Below, piece by piece: positions 16,029 through 24,190 of a DNA stretch of 56,458 nt. The first letter of the stretch is position 1, and every line of letters begins with the position of its first letter. The stretch spans positions 1 through 56,458 of the forward strand of contig NZ_JMKI01000012.1 of assembly GCF_000712295.1 (NCBI RefSeq). Direction: 5' to 3'. The notes beneath the pieces are model-generated. The model worked only from the letters and a program-made list of their open reading frames with translations. It was not told the DNA's origin and made no database searches. This stretch comes from Synergistes jonesii (lineage in GTDB: Bacteria; Synergistota; Synergistia; Synergistales; Synergistaceae). Made by a program: the position numbers and the translations under genes.

Positions 16029-17210
16029 ATGACAGCACGCGAAGTCTATCTGGACAATTCGGCGACGACGAGGACGGACCCGAGGGTCCTTGAGGCTATG
16101 GCTCCGTACTTCTCGGAAAAGTACGGCAACCCTAACAGCCTGCATAAATACGGGCGTGAGGCGCGCGCCGCGGTCGACACGGCGAGGGCCCAGACCGCCG
16201 CTCTAATAAACGCGGAGCCGGCCGATGTAGTTTTCACCGGAGCCGGAAGCGAGGCGGACAACCTCGCGGTCAAGGGCGCCGCCTGGGCGCTCAGGGAGAA
16301 GGGAAAGGGCGCGCACATCATCACGAGCGCGATAGAGCACCATGCGGCCCTCAGCTCCGTCAAATGGCTCGGCAAGATGGGCTTCGAATACACGATACTG
16401 CCCGTCGACGGCAGAGGCATGGTAAGCCCCGATGCGCTGGAGGCCGCGATACGCCCCGACACGACGCTCGTCACGATCATGTTCGCGAACAACGAGATAG
16501 GCACTATCCAGCCGATAAAGAAGCTCGGCGAGGTATGCCGCAGGCACGGCGTGATGTTCCACACCGACGCGGTGCAGGCCGCGGGGCATATAAAAATCGA
16601 CGTCAAGGAGCTTCCCGTCGACATGCTGACGATGGCGGCGCATAAGATGTACGGCCCTAAAGGGATAGGTGCCCTCTACGTGCGCAGGGGGATAAAGCTG
16701 ATACCTACGCTGCACGGCGGCGGGCAGGAGTTCGGCCTTCGCTCCGGGACGGAGAACGTCCCCGCGATAGTAGGCTTCGGCAAGGCTGCGGAGATAGCGA
16801 AGGCGCGCCTCGACGCCGGAGCGGACAAAAAGCTCGCCGCAATGCGCGACTACTTCATCGAGGGCGTGCTCTCGAAGATTCCCGAGACGCGCCTGACCGG
16901 GGCCGCCGGAGACGACCGCCTGCCCTTCCACACGAGCTTCGTCGTCAAGTACATCGAGGGCGAGGGGATGCTTTTGCTCCTCGACGCGGCCGGCATATAC
17001 GCTTCAAGCGGCTCGGCCTGCACCTCCGGCAGCCTCGAACCGAGCTACGTCCTGCTCGCAACGGGGCTTGACCACGCGACCGCACACGGTTCGCTGCGCC
17101 TCACGATGAGCCACGAAACGACAAAGGAAGATATCGACTACGTGCTGGAGAAATTCCCGCCGATCGTGGAAAAGCTCCGCGCCATGTCGCCGTTCTACAA
17201 TAAAAAGTAA
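16029..17210 (+). CDS. iscS: Cysteine desulfurase (NifS/IscS)
   Basis: A 393-residue class-V PLP enzyme that releases sulfur from cysteine for Fe-S cluster assembly. It begins VYLDNSATTRTDPRVLEAM. PLP lysine is Lys206 in MAAHKMYGPKG. The persulfide cysteine is Cys331 in SSGSACTSGSLEPSYVL. The length and active-site loop fit the NifS/IscS group that works with an IscU scaffold, which is the next gene. Confidence 0.96.
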   Translation: MTAREVYLDNSATTRTDPRVLEAMAPYFSEKYGNPNSLHKYGREARAAVDTARAQTAALINAEPADVVFTGAGSEADNLAVKGAAWALREKGKGAHIITSAIEHHAALSSVKWLGKMGFEYTILPVDGRGMVSPDALEAAIRPDTTLVTIMFANNEIGTIQPIKKLGEVCRRHGVMFHTDAVQAAGHIKIDVKELPVDMLTMAAHKMYGPKGIGALYVRRGIKLIPTLHGGGQEFGLRSGTENVPAIVGFGKAAEIAKARLDAGADKKLAAMRDYFIEGVLSKIPETRLTGAAGDDRLPFHTSFVVKYIEGEGMLLLLDAAGIYASSGSACTSGSLEPSYVLLATGLDHATAHGSLRLTMSHETTKEDIDYVLEKFPPIVEKLRAMSPFYNKK

Positions 17211-17246
17211 AAAGCGTAAAAGCAAATTTCGAAGGGGGACGAAAAA

Positions 17247-17720
17247 ATGTACAATCAGAAGGTAGTAGACTATTTCATGAATCCGCGCAACTCCGGCAGA
17301 ATCGAAGACGCGAGCGCGATAGGCGAGGTCGGAAACCCCGTCTGCGGCGACGTTATGAAGATATATCTGAAGATCAATCCGCAGAGCGAAGTGATAGAGG
17401 ACATCAAATTCGAAACATTCGGCTGCGCTGCGGCGATCGCTACGAGCTCGATGATAACCGAACTGGCGAAGGGCAAGACGCTTGCAAATGCACTTAAGAT
17501 AACGAACAAGGACGTCGCCGACGAACTCGGCGGGCTGCCGGCCGTGAAGCTGCACTGCTCGCTGCTCGCACAGGAGGGCATACAGGCCGCGGCGGCCGAC
17601 TACTATATGAAGCGGGACGGCAAACTCCCAGCGGGGCTCAGCTTCCCCGAAAGCAGCATGTCGAACGGCGGCGCCGAGGAAGAGCGCTTCGTCAGCGAAG
17701 ACAGCCGCGCGGCTGATTAA
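17247..17720 (+). CDS. iscU: Fe-S cluster scaffold IscU/NifU N-terminal type
   Basis: 157 residues. The scaffold ligands are Cys33 with Asp35 (GNPVCGDV), Cys60 (ETFGCAAAIATSS) and Cys104 (VKLHCSLLA). About 30 extra residues at the C-terminal end are hydrophilic and of no known family. It receives sulfur from IscS and passes clusters to apoproteins. No hscA/hscB or ferredoxin gene follows, a short isc operon common in anaerobes. Confidence 0.95.
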   Translation: MYNQKVVDYFMNPRNSGRIEDASAIGEVGNPVCGDVMKIYLKINPQSEVIEDIKFETFGCAAAIATSSMITELAKGKTLANALKITNKDVADELGGLPAVKLHCSLLAQEGIQAAAADYYMKRDGKLPAGLSFPESSMSNGGAEEERFVSEDSRAAD

Positions 17721-17733
17721 GGGGGGCGATACA

Positions 17734-18165
17734 ATGTCAGGCAAAATAATCGCCGTATGCAGCGCGCCGAAGAAGGGCATGATAAAGCACGACCAGCGCG
17801 AAGGCGTGCTGATAGAGGAGAGCGGGCTCGAAGGCGACGCCCACGCCGGCTTCATGCACAGGCAGGTCAGCCTCATCGCGATGGAAGACGTCCGCACGAT
17901 GATGGAGAAATTGCCGAACCTCGTCCCGGGAAGCTTCGCCGAAAATCTGACCACCGAAGGCTTCGACCTCGGCAGGCTGAAGATCGGCGACAGGCTGAAG
18001 GTCGGAGAGACGCTGCTGGAAGTCTCCCAGATAGGCAAGGAGTGTCATTCGCACTGCGAAGTATTCAAGCAGAGCGGCGAATGCATAATGCCGAAAAAGG
18101 GCATCTTTACCAGAGTGATCAAGGGAGGAAAGGTAAAAGCGGGCGATACTATAGACTTCGCGTAA
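17734..18165 (+). CDS. MOSC-domain protein
   Basis: A 143-residue stand-alone MOSC domain (SGLEGDAHAGFMHRQVSLIA, GSFAENLTTEGFDL, GKECHSHCEVF). MOSC domains occur in molybdenum cofactor sulfurases and often bind sulfur or metals. The conserved cysteine region CHSHC is present. It sits 13 nt after iscU, so it may use IscS-derived sulfur. The TOBE protein downstream also points to molybdenum or tungsten chemistry. The specific role is unknown. Confidence 0.85.
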   Translation: MSGKIIAVCSAPKKGMIKHDQREGVLIEESGLEGDAHAGFMHRQVSLIAMEDVRTMMEKLPNLVPGSFAENLTTEGFDLGRLKIGDRLKVGETLLEVSQIGKECHSHCEVFKQSGECIMPKKGIFTRVIKGGKVKAGDTIDFA

Positions 18166-18204
18166 ATATAGAGCCGCCGCGCTCTTTTTATGGGAGAGAC
18201 ATAT

Positions 18205-20235
18205 ATGGAGAACGAAGAAAAACGCGAACACGAATGTTACGAAAACTGCGGCTGCGCAGCCTGCGCGCAGGAGCAAGGCGCGCATCACCACGTCCACGGG
18301 CACGAAAGCGGCTGCGGCTGCGCGGCCTGCCACGCGGTCGACGATATTTTCAGCGAAAACGAAGAGGACGAAAAAAAAGCTCAGTCCGAATTCAGACGCG
18401 AGGTGACCTTCCTCGCAGTCGCCGGCGCGGTATTCGTGCCGACGCTGATCTGCGAAGCGCTCTTCCCTGATGTAGCGCCGGAATGGCTCTTCAACGCGGT
18501 ATTCGCGGTCCTTTACCTGCTGACCGGCGTGCCGGTGTTGAAAATAGCTTTGAAAGCGCTGCTGCGCGGCGACGTATTCAACGAATTCACGCTGATGGGA
18601 GGCGCGACTCTTGCGGCGCTCGCGATAGGCGAAATGTCCGAATCCGTCGGCGTCATGCTCTTCTACCGCCTCGGCGAAGCCTTCCAGGAACGCGCGTCGT
18701 CAAACTCGCGCCGCTCTATCAGGGCCCTGCTCGCGCAGAAGCCTATGACCGCGCGGGTCGTCACGGAGGACGGAACGGTTGAAAAAGACCCGAAGGAAAT
18801 AGTGAAGGGCGACGTCGTTCGCGTGATGCCGGGCGAGATCGTCCCGATAGACGGCCGCGTCGTCAGCGGCACGTCGCAGATAGACATGTCCGCGATCACC
18901 GGCGAATCGATGCCGGTCGCCGTCCGGCGCGGCAGCGAAGTCCACGGCGGCACACTGTCGCTCGACGGGCTGCTGACTGTAGAGGCGGCGGGGCCATTTG
19001 AAGATTCCACGATAGCGCGCATGCTTGAAATGGTGCAGAACGCGGTCGCGCGCAAGTCCCCGACCGAGCGCTTCATCACGAGATTCTCGAAGTGGTACAC
19101 GCCGGCGGTATTCTTCATGGCCTCGGCGGTAATGCTTCTGCCTCCTCTCTTAGGCTTCGGAGCGTGGCGCGAATGGATATACAGAGGGCTCGTCCTGCTC
19201 GTCATATCCTGCCCCTGCGCCCTCGTGATATCGATACCTCTCGGTTACTTTGGAGGGATCGGCGCGGCGTCGAAAAACGGCATACTCGTGAAGGGCGCGA
19301 ACGTCTTCGACGCCGTCGGACGCGTCGACACCGCGGTATTCGACAAGACCGGCACATTGACCTACGGAAAATTCAGGCTCGTTAAAATCGTGCCGGCCGC
19401 GGGTATCGAAGAGCGCACGGTGCTTTCGGCCGCGGCGTTGGCGGAAAACGGCTCGACGCATCCGGTCGCCAAATCGATAACGGCCGCCGCGGCGGACGTT
19501 TCCGCGCCGGAAGGGGCGTCGATAACCCAGCTTCCCGGCAAGGGCATGCTATTCAAGAACGAGGGCGACACGATAGTAGCCGGCAACGCGGCGCTGCTTT
19601 CCGAATTCGGCGTCGCTGCGCCCGCAGTCGCGGAGCACGGCACTGTCGTACACGTCATGAAAAACGGAAAATACCTCGGCGCCCTGGTAGTCGCCGACGA
19701 ACTGCGCACCGACGCCGCCAAGACGATCTCCGAACTGCGCATGCAGGGCATAAAGGGCGTCTACATGCTGACCGGCGACAGGGAGGAGACGGCGGCCGAC
19801 GTCGCGAAAGAGCTTCGGCTCGACGGCTACCGCGCGGAGCTTCTGCCTGGAGACAAGGTCGAAGCTCTCAAAGAGCTCTGCGGCGGCGACACGAAGAGGA
19901 CCGTTTACGTCGGCGACGGCATAAACGACGGCCCGGTCCTCGTGACCTCCGAGACCGGCATAGCGATGGGGGGCTTCGGCTCGCAGGTCGCAGTCGAAGT
20001 GGCGGACGCGGTCATACTCGACGATTCGCCGTCGAAAGTTGTGGGACTGCTGCGCATCGCGAAAAAAACGCGCGCGATAGTCTGGGAGAACGTATTCTTG
20101 GCGCTCGGAGTCAAGCTCGTATTCCTGATATTCGGCGTGGCCGGGCTCGCAGGCCTCTGGGAGGCCGTTTTCGCCGACGTAGGCGTCGCGCTGATGGCGA
20201 TATTGAACTCGGCGCGCGCGACGCGTATAAAATAG
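18205..20235 (+). CDS. Heavy-metal P1B-type ATPase (Zn/Cd/Co exporter type)
   Basis: A 676-residue membrane ion pump. The cytosolic N-terminus is a Cys/His-rich tail (CYENCGCAACAQ, HHHVHGHESGCGCAACHAV) instead of the usual ferredoxin-like metal domain. Key sites are CPC at 336-338 in TM6, phosphorylation Asp380 in DKTGTLTYG, ITGESMPV, and GDGINDGPVL. The CPC motif and the TM8 region fit the ZntA/CadA group. Start ATG at 18205 follows GGGAGAG; the upstream ATG at 18190 has no site. The exact metal is inferred. Confidence 0.92.
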   Translation: MENEEKREHECYENCGCAACAQEQGAHHHVHGHESGCGCAACHAVDDIFSENEEDEKKAQSEFRREVTFLAVAGAVFVPTLICEALFPDVAPEWLFNAVFAVLYLLTGVPVLKIALKALLRGDVFNEFTLMGGATLAALAIGEMSESVGVMLFYRLGEAFQERASSNSRRSIRALLAQKPMTARVVTEDGTVEKDPKEIVKGDVVRVMPGEIVPIDGRVVSGTSQIDMSAITGESMPVAVRRGSEVHGGTLSLDGLLTVEAAGPFEDSTIARMLEMVQNAVARKSPTERFITRFSKWYTPAVFFMASAVMLLPPLLGFGAWREWIYRGLVLLVISCPCALVISIPLGYFGGIGAASKNGILVKGANVFDAVGRVDTAVFDKTGTLTYGKFRLVKIVPAAGIEERTVLSAAALAENGSTHPVAKSITAAAADVSAPEGASITQLPGKGMLFKNEGDTIVAGNAALLSEFGVAAPAVAEHGTVVHVMKNGKYLGALVVADELRTDAAKTISELRMQGIKGVYMLTGDREETAADVAKELRLDGYRAELLPGDKVEALKELCGGDTKRTVYVGDGINDGPVLVTSETGIAMGGFGSQVAVEVADAVILDDSPSKVVGLLRIAKKTRAIVWENVFLALGVKLVFLIFGVAGLAGLWEAVFADVGVALMAILNSARATRIK

Positions 20236-20310
20236 GCTGTAATTTATACGAAAGAATAAAAAATCTCAGCAATAACGTGCAGGGAACAAAAAAATGAGGA
20301 GGAATCTGAA

Positions 20311-20739
20311 ATGACCTTAAGCGCACGCAACCAGCTGAAGGCTGTGGTAGCGGGGGTAAAGGCCGGAGCGGTGAACAACGAGGTGTCCCTCCGCCTTGAA
20401 AAGGGAACGGTGATCACGTCTATCATCACCGCGGCGAGCTGCGAAAGCCTCGGGCTCAAAGAGGGTGCCATGGCCTACGCCGTGATCAAAGCGACGAACG
20501 TGATGATCGGCGAAGATGGTGGCAAGCTGAAACTCTCGGCGCGCAACCAGCTTCGCGGTACGGTGAAGGCCGTAGTCGAAGGCGCGGTCAACTGCGAAGT
20601 CGAAGTGACGCTCGACGGCGGCGAGGAGATGACGTCGATAATCACGCTGGCCAGCGCGAAGAAACTCGCGCTCGCCCCCGGCAGAAAAGTCGTAGCGATA
20701 GTCAAGGCCTCGGACGTAATGGTAGGCGTCGAAGCGTAA
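20311..20739 (+). CDS. Tandem TOBE-domain molybdopterin/molybdate-binding protein (Mop type)
   Basis: 142 residues made of two repeated TOBE domains of about 70 residues, each starting LSARNQL (residues 3 and 75) and ending with a VIKATNVMIG / IVKASDVMVG strand. Such di-Mop proteins bind molybdate or tungstate as oligomers and buffer the metal in the cytosol. AGGAGG lies before ATG. A hairpin terminator follows. Confidence 0.9.
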   Translation: MTLSARNQLKAVVAGVKAGAVNNEVSLRLEKGTVITSIITAASCESLGLKEGAMAYAVIKATNVMIGEDGGKLKLSARNQLRGTVKAVVEGAVNCEVEVTLDGGEEMTSIITLASAKKLALAPGRKVVAIVKASDVMVGVEA

Positions 20740-20760
20740 AGCGAAAGGAAATTCTCTAAA

Positions 20761-20791
20761 CATAGAGGCGCGGCTCTGCAGCGCCTCTATG
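20761..20791 (+). terminator. Hairpin after the Mop gene
   Basis: A perfect 11-bp stem (20761-20771 / 20781-20791; CATAGAGGCGC) with a 9-nt loop. Only a weak T-rich stretch follows, so termination may be partial. Confidence 0.6.
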
Positions 20792-20835
20792 CTGATATTC
20801 CCTGGGGATTCTCTCTCCAGTTTCTCTGACTATTA

Positions 20836-20864
20836 TTGACATCTGCGGCGTTTGCCTCTAATAT
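20836..20864 (+). promoter_or_regulatory. Promoter for the mrp-selenoprotein-amidohydrolase genes
   Basis: TTGACA at 20836-20841, 17-bp spacer, TAATAT at 20859-20864. The Mrp start is 65 bp downstream. Confidence 0.7.
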
Positions 20865-20928
20865 TCAATGCGTGAGGAAACGGGCGGCGCGGAGCGCGGC
20901 CTTTAAAACTGTTTAAGGAGATGCGGAT

Positions 20929-21759
20929 ATGGCAGAGGAAAATTGTTCCTACGACTGCAGCAGCTGCGAGCAGAAGTGCGACCATGAAGGAGCGCCGGAT
21001 TTCAGCGTTCCCGCCAATCCATTGAGCAACGTAGGCAAGGTCGTCGGCGTCGTAAGCGGCAAGGGCGGCGTCGGAAAATCGCTCGTCACGGCGCTGCTCG
21101 CCTGCGCTATGCAGAGGAAGGGGCGTCAGTGCGGGATACTCGACGCGGACGTGACGGGGCCGTCTATTCCCAGGATGTTCGGCATAGATTCGCTCGTGAC
21201 GTCGAACGCTTCCGGGATAATCCCGGCCCATTCGAAGCGCGGGATAGACGTGATGTCGGTGAACCTGCTCGTCGAGGATAAATCGACGCCGGTCATCTGG
21301 CGCGGCCCGGCCATCGCGTCGGTCGTCAAGCAGTTCTGGAGCGACGTGATATGGAGCTACGAGGATTTCCTCTTCGTGGACATGCCGCCGGGAACGGGGG
21401 ACGTGCCGCTGACGGTTTTCCAGTCGCTGCCGGTCGACGGAATCGTCATCGTCACCTCGCCGCAGGAGCTCGTCTCGATGATCGTCGAAAAGGCGATGCG
21501 CATGGCTAAGGAGATGAACGTCCCCATCCTCGGGATAATCGAGAACATGAGCTATGTGCAGTGCCCCGAGTGCGGCAAGAAGATAAAGCTCTTCGGCGAA
21601 GGACATGCGGAAGAGACCGCGAAGAGGTACGGGATAGATTTTCTCGGAGAGATTCCTCTCTCGCCGGAGCTTGCGCGCCTCTGCGACGCCGGCAACATCG
21701 AATACTTCTCCGACCCCTTCACGGATAAGGCCGCGGCGAAGCTTGAATCTCTGAAATAG
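20929..21759 (+). CDS. Mrp/NBP35-family P-loop ATPase, Fe-S cluster carrier
   Basis: 276 residues. An N-terminal cysteine cluster (CSYDCSSCEQKC, residues 6-17) precedes the deviant Walker A VSGKGGVGKS at 42-51. Further motifs are DADVTGPSIPRMFG, DMPPGTGDVPLT and a CPECGKK pair near residue 212. Such proteins bind and transfer 4Fe-4S clusters in the cytosol. The ribosome-binding site AAGGAG precedes ATG. The following gene begins 92 nt later, after a hairpin. Confidence 0.93.
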   Translation: MAEENCSYDCSSCEQKCDHEGAPDFSVPANPLSNVGKVVGVVSGKGGVGKSLVTALLACAMQRKGRQCGILDADVTGPSIPRMFGIDSLVTSNASGIIPAHSKRGIDVMSVNLLVEDKSTPVIWRGPAIASVVKQFWSDVIWSYEDFLFVDMPPGTGDVPLTVFQSLPVDGIVIVTSPQELVSMIVEKAMRMAKEMNVPILGIIENMSYVQCPECGKKIKLFGEGHAEETAKRYGIDFLGEIPLSPELARLCDAGNIEYFSDPFTDKAAAKLESLK

Positions 21760-21781
21760 ATAACGGCAAAAAGCGTTTTGC

Positions 21782-21815
21782 GGGAGACCTCATGATAATG
21801 AAGTCTCCTTTTTTA
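21782..21815 (+). terminator. Terminator after mrp
   Basis: GGGAGACCTCATGATAATGA then AGTCTCC with a T6 tail. The stem has one mismatch. The Spx/ArsC-like gene behind it would need read-through or its own promoter. Confidence 0.6.
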
Positions 21816-21851
21816 ATATGAAGCCCGCAGAAAAGGAAAGGAAGATGTACA

Positions 21852-22205
21852 ATGCTGATGCTCTGCTACCCGAAGTGAACGACGTGCAAAAAAGCCGCGG
21901 AGTGGCTTGCGCTGCACAAGATAGACGCCGCAGTGCGCGACATAAAGGCGGAAAATCCGACGGCGGAGGAGCTGAAGGAGTGGCGGGAGCTCTCCGGCCT
22001 GCCGCTGAAAAAATTTTTCAACGCGAGCGGCATGCTCTACCGCGAACTCGGGCTCGGCGCCAAGCTGCCGACGATGGGCGACGAGGAGCAGATAAAGCTG
22101 CTCGCGTCTGACGGGATGCTCGTGAAGCGCCCCCTGCTGATAGCGGACGGCGCCGTCCTTGTCGGGTTTAAGGAAAAGGAGTGGGAAGCGGCGCTGCTGA
22201 AATGA
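21852..22205 (+). CDS. Spx/ArsC-family thioredoxin-fold protein with an in-frame UGA at the catalytic cysteine (probable selenoprotein)
   Basis: 117 residues if TGA at 21876-21878 is read as selenocysteine (residue 9). The protein begins MLMLCYPK, then U, then TTCKKAAEWLALHKI. Relatives read YPKCSTCKKA, so UGA replaces the catalytic cysteine and gives a UxxC motif. The 108 codons after UGA are uninterrupted and carry the family blocks (LSGLPLKKFFNASGMLYREL, LLASDGMLVKRPLLIADGAV, VGFKEKEWEAAL). A SECIS-like hairpin follows at 21884-21917. The start ATG has AGGAAG about 8 nt upstream. The stop overlaps the next start (ATGA), which implies translation through the UGA. A nonsense mutation is the alternative. 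The substrate is unknown; thiol redox or arsenate-reductase-like chemistry is likely. Confidence 0.85.
21884..21917 (+). promoter_or_regulatory. Candidate bacterial SECIS element
   Basis: A hairpin immediately downstream of the in-frame UGA. Outer stem GTGCA (21884-21888) pairs with TGCAC (21913-21917), then an internal loop. Inner stem AAGCC (21892-21896) pairs with GGCTT (21904-21908). The apical loop is GCGGAGT, starting with G. The loop begins 18 nt after UGA, within the range known for SelB-binding elements. Confidence 0.65.
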
Positions 22206-23494
22206 CACCGTTGAATATCCCGAGTGGATTGAAGGACGAAATGCGCCTGTGGCGGCGTGATTTCCATAAATATCCCGAACGCGGCTGGACGGAGTTCAGG
22301 ACGACCGCGAAAATCGCGGAGCAGCTCGCGGAATGCGGCTGGCCCCTGCGCTTTTCAAAGGACTTTCTGCGCGCCGAGGACATAATGGGGCGCGACATCG
22401 ACGTAGGAAAAGAAAAATCGCGCGCTATGGCCCAGGGCGCCGACGAAAAGCTGATCGCCGAAATGGGCGATTACACCGGCCTCACCGCGGAGCTCGACGC
22501 GGGGCGCGAAGGACCGGTTTTAGCGCTGCGCTTCGACATCGACTGCGTCGAGTGCCGGGAGGCGAAGGATGAACGGCACTTCCCGGCGAGGGAGGGCTTT
22601 TCGTCGGTGAACGACGGGCTCATGCACTCCTGCGGACACGACGGGCACGCCGCGGTCGGACTCGCGCTCGCGCGTCTGCTTATGGACGAAAGAAAGAGGC
22701 TCTGCGGAAAAGTAGTCCTCATATTCCAGCCCGCCGAAGAAGGAGTGCGCGGCGGCTACGCGATGGCGCGCGGCGGCGTTGCCGACGGTGCGGATTATTT
22801 CCTGACGATGCATCTGGGGCTCGGCAGGCCCACGGGCTCCGTCGTGTGCGGCATGGGAGGCTTCCTCTGCTCGACGAAGTTCGACGCGGGATTCGCCGGC
22901 GTAGGCGCGCACGCCGGCGCCGAGCCGGAGCGCGGCAGAAACGCGCTGCTCGCCGCGGCCTCCGCTGCGCTGAACCTTCACGCGATAGCGCCGCACTCCG
23001 GAGGGGCTACGCGCGTCAACGTCGGGGTGCTGCGCGCCGGCGAAGGACGCAACGTCGTGCCGCCCGCCGCTCTGATGAAGATAGAGACCCGCGGCGAGGA
23101 CGCGCAAGTCGCGAAATACGTTTATGGCAGGTCTATGGAAGTGCTTAAAGGAGCCGCCGCGATGTACGGCGTATCTCTTACAGTCACAAAACAGGGGGAG
23201 ACCATCAGCGCCGAAAGCGACGCGGAACTTGCCGCGGCGATCGCCGAAGCCGCGCGCGCCTCCGAAGGCGTGACACGGATAGACGAATACGGCAAAATGG
23301 CGGGCAGCGACGACGCCTGCTGGCTGATGGAGCGCGTCCAGCGCGGCGGCGGAAAAGCCGCCTACATAGGCATAGGAGCGGACTCTCCCGCCGGCCACCA
23401 CAACGAACGCTTCGACATAGACGAAGCCGCTATGGACATCGCCCTCTCCGTGCTGGCGAACAGCGCGCTGCTGATCTGCGGGAGAAAATCGTAG
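22202..23494 (+). CDS. M20-family amidohydrolase, AbgA-like (p-aminobenzoyl-glutamate hydrolase A type)
   Basis: A 430-residue dimetal amidohydrolase. Metal-site motifs include RFDIDCVECREA, HSCGHDGHAAVGLALARLL and IFQPAEEGVRGGYAMA. The dimerisation domain has GVGAHAGAEPERGRNALLAA. It resembles AbgA, which cleaves folate breakdown products, and indole-acetyl-amino acid hydrolases. Start ATG at 22202 overlaps the upstream stop (ATGA), so expression is coupled to the UGA-containing gene. No AbgB/AbgT partner is in the window, so the substrate is open. Confidence 0.88.
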   Translation: MTPLNIPSGLKDEMRLWRRDFHKYPERGWTEFRTTAKIAEQLAECGWPLRFSKDFLRAEDIMGRDIDVGKEKSRAMAQGADEKLIAEMGDYTGLTAELDAGREGPVLALRFDIDCVECREAKDERHFPAREGFSSVNDGLMHSCGHDGHAAVGLALARLLMDERKRLCGKVVLIFQPAEEGVRGGYAMARGGVADGADYFLTMHLGLGRPTGSVVCGMGGFLCSTKFDAGFAGVGAHAGAEPERGRNALLAAASAALNLHAIAPHSGGATRVNVGVLRAGEGRNVVPPAALMKIETRGEDAQVAKYVYGRSMEVLKGAAAMYGVSLTVTKQGETISAESDAELAAAIAEAARASEGVTRIDEYGKMAGSDDACWLMERVQRGGGKAAYIGIGADSPAGHHNERFDIDEAAMDIALSVLANSALLICGRKS

Positions 23495-23695
23495 CGCGCC
23501 CTCCGCACCTCCGCCGCGATTTAACCGCGCCGTCGTATCTTCTGTTTTAGCGCCGCCGCGAAGGACGGAATGCGTGGAATATGATTTTTTGCTTGACTAA
23601 CGCGGCGAAAAGCCCCAGAATAATCTGTTATATTTCACAGTCGGCGGCTGGGGATAATTAGCGCCGGCCCAGATATTTTGTTCGGAGGATGGCAG

Positions 23696-24190
23696 ATGGA
23701 AGGCAAGACAAGGGAAGAGATACTGCGCCTGCTCGAGGCGAACGCGAGATACACGGCGAAGGATATAGCCGCGATGCTCGGCATGGAAGAAGAAGAGGTA
23801 AAAAATGAAATAGAGGCGATGGAGCGGGAGCGCGTCATCTGCGGCTATCACGCGCTCGTCGACTGGGACAAGACGGACGACGAAAAGATATCCGCGCTGG
23901 TAGAGCTGAAGGTCACGCCGCAGCGGGGCGACGGCTTCGAGCGCATAGCCGAAAAAATATACCAGTACCCGGAGGTAGAATCGCTATACCTTATGTCCGG
24001 CGGCTACGACTTCACGGTGATACTGAAAAAGGCCACGATGAAGGAGATAGCTAACTTCGTTTCCTCCCGCCTCGCGGTGATCGAGGAGGTGCAGAGCACG
24101 GCGACGCACATCGTCCTCGCGCGCTACAAAGATCACGGCATGCAGTTAGCGGCTCCCAAAAAAGACATGAGGATGGTCGTCACTCCATGA
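23696..24190 (+). CDS. Lrp/AsnC-family transcriptional regulator
   Basis: A 164-residue amino-acid-responsive regulator. N-terminal helix-turn-helix: TREEILRLLEANARYTAKDI with AAMLGMEEEEVKNEI. C-terminal RAM effector domain from about residue 65 (SALVELKVTPQRG, VESLYLMSGGYDFTVILK). ATG at 23696 has GGAGG. The stop overlaps the aminotransferase start (ATGA), so it probably controls that gene in response to an amino acid. Confidence 0.92.
   Translation: MEGKTREEILRLLEANARYTAKDIAAMLGMEEEEVKNEIEAMERERVICGYHALVDWDKTDDEKISALVELKVTPQRGDGFERIAEKIYQYPEVESLYLMSGGYDFTVILKKATMKEIANFVSSRLAVIEEVQSTATHIVLARYKDHGMQLAAPKKDMRMVVTP

Noticed and set aside
21852-22205. Nonsense-mutated pseudogene reading of the Spx/ArsC-like gene
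   Set aside because: Only one stop exists, it is TGA at the catalytic cysteine, the rest of the frame and the ATGA coupling are intact, and a hairpin follows at the right distance. It remains the main alternative.
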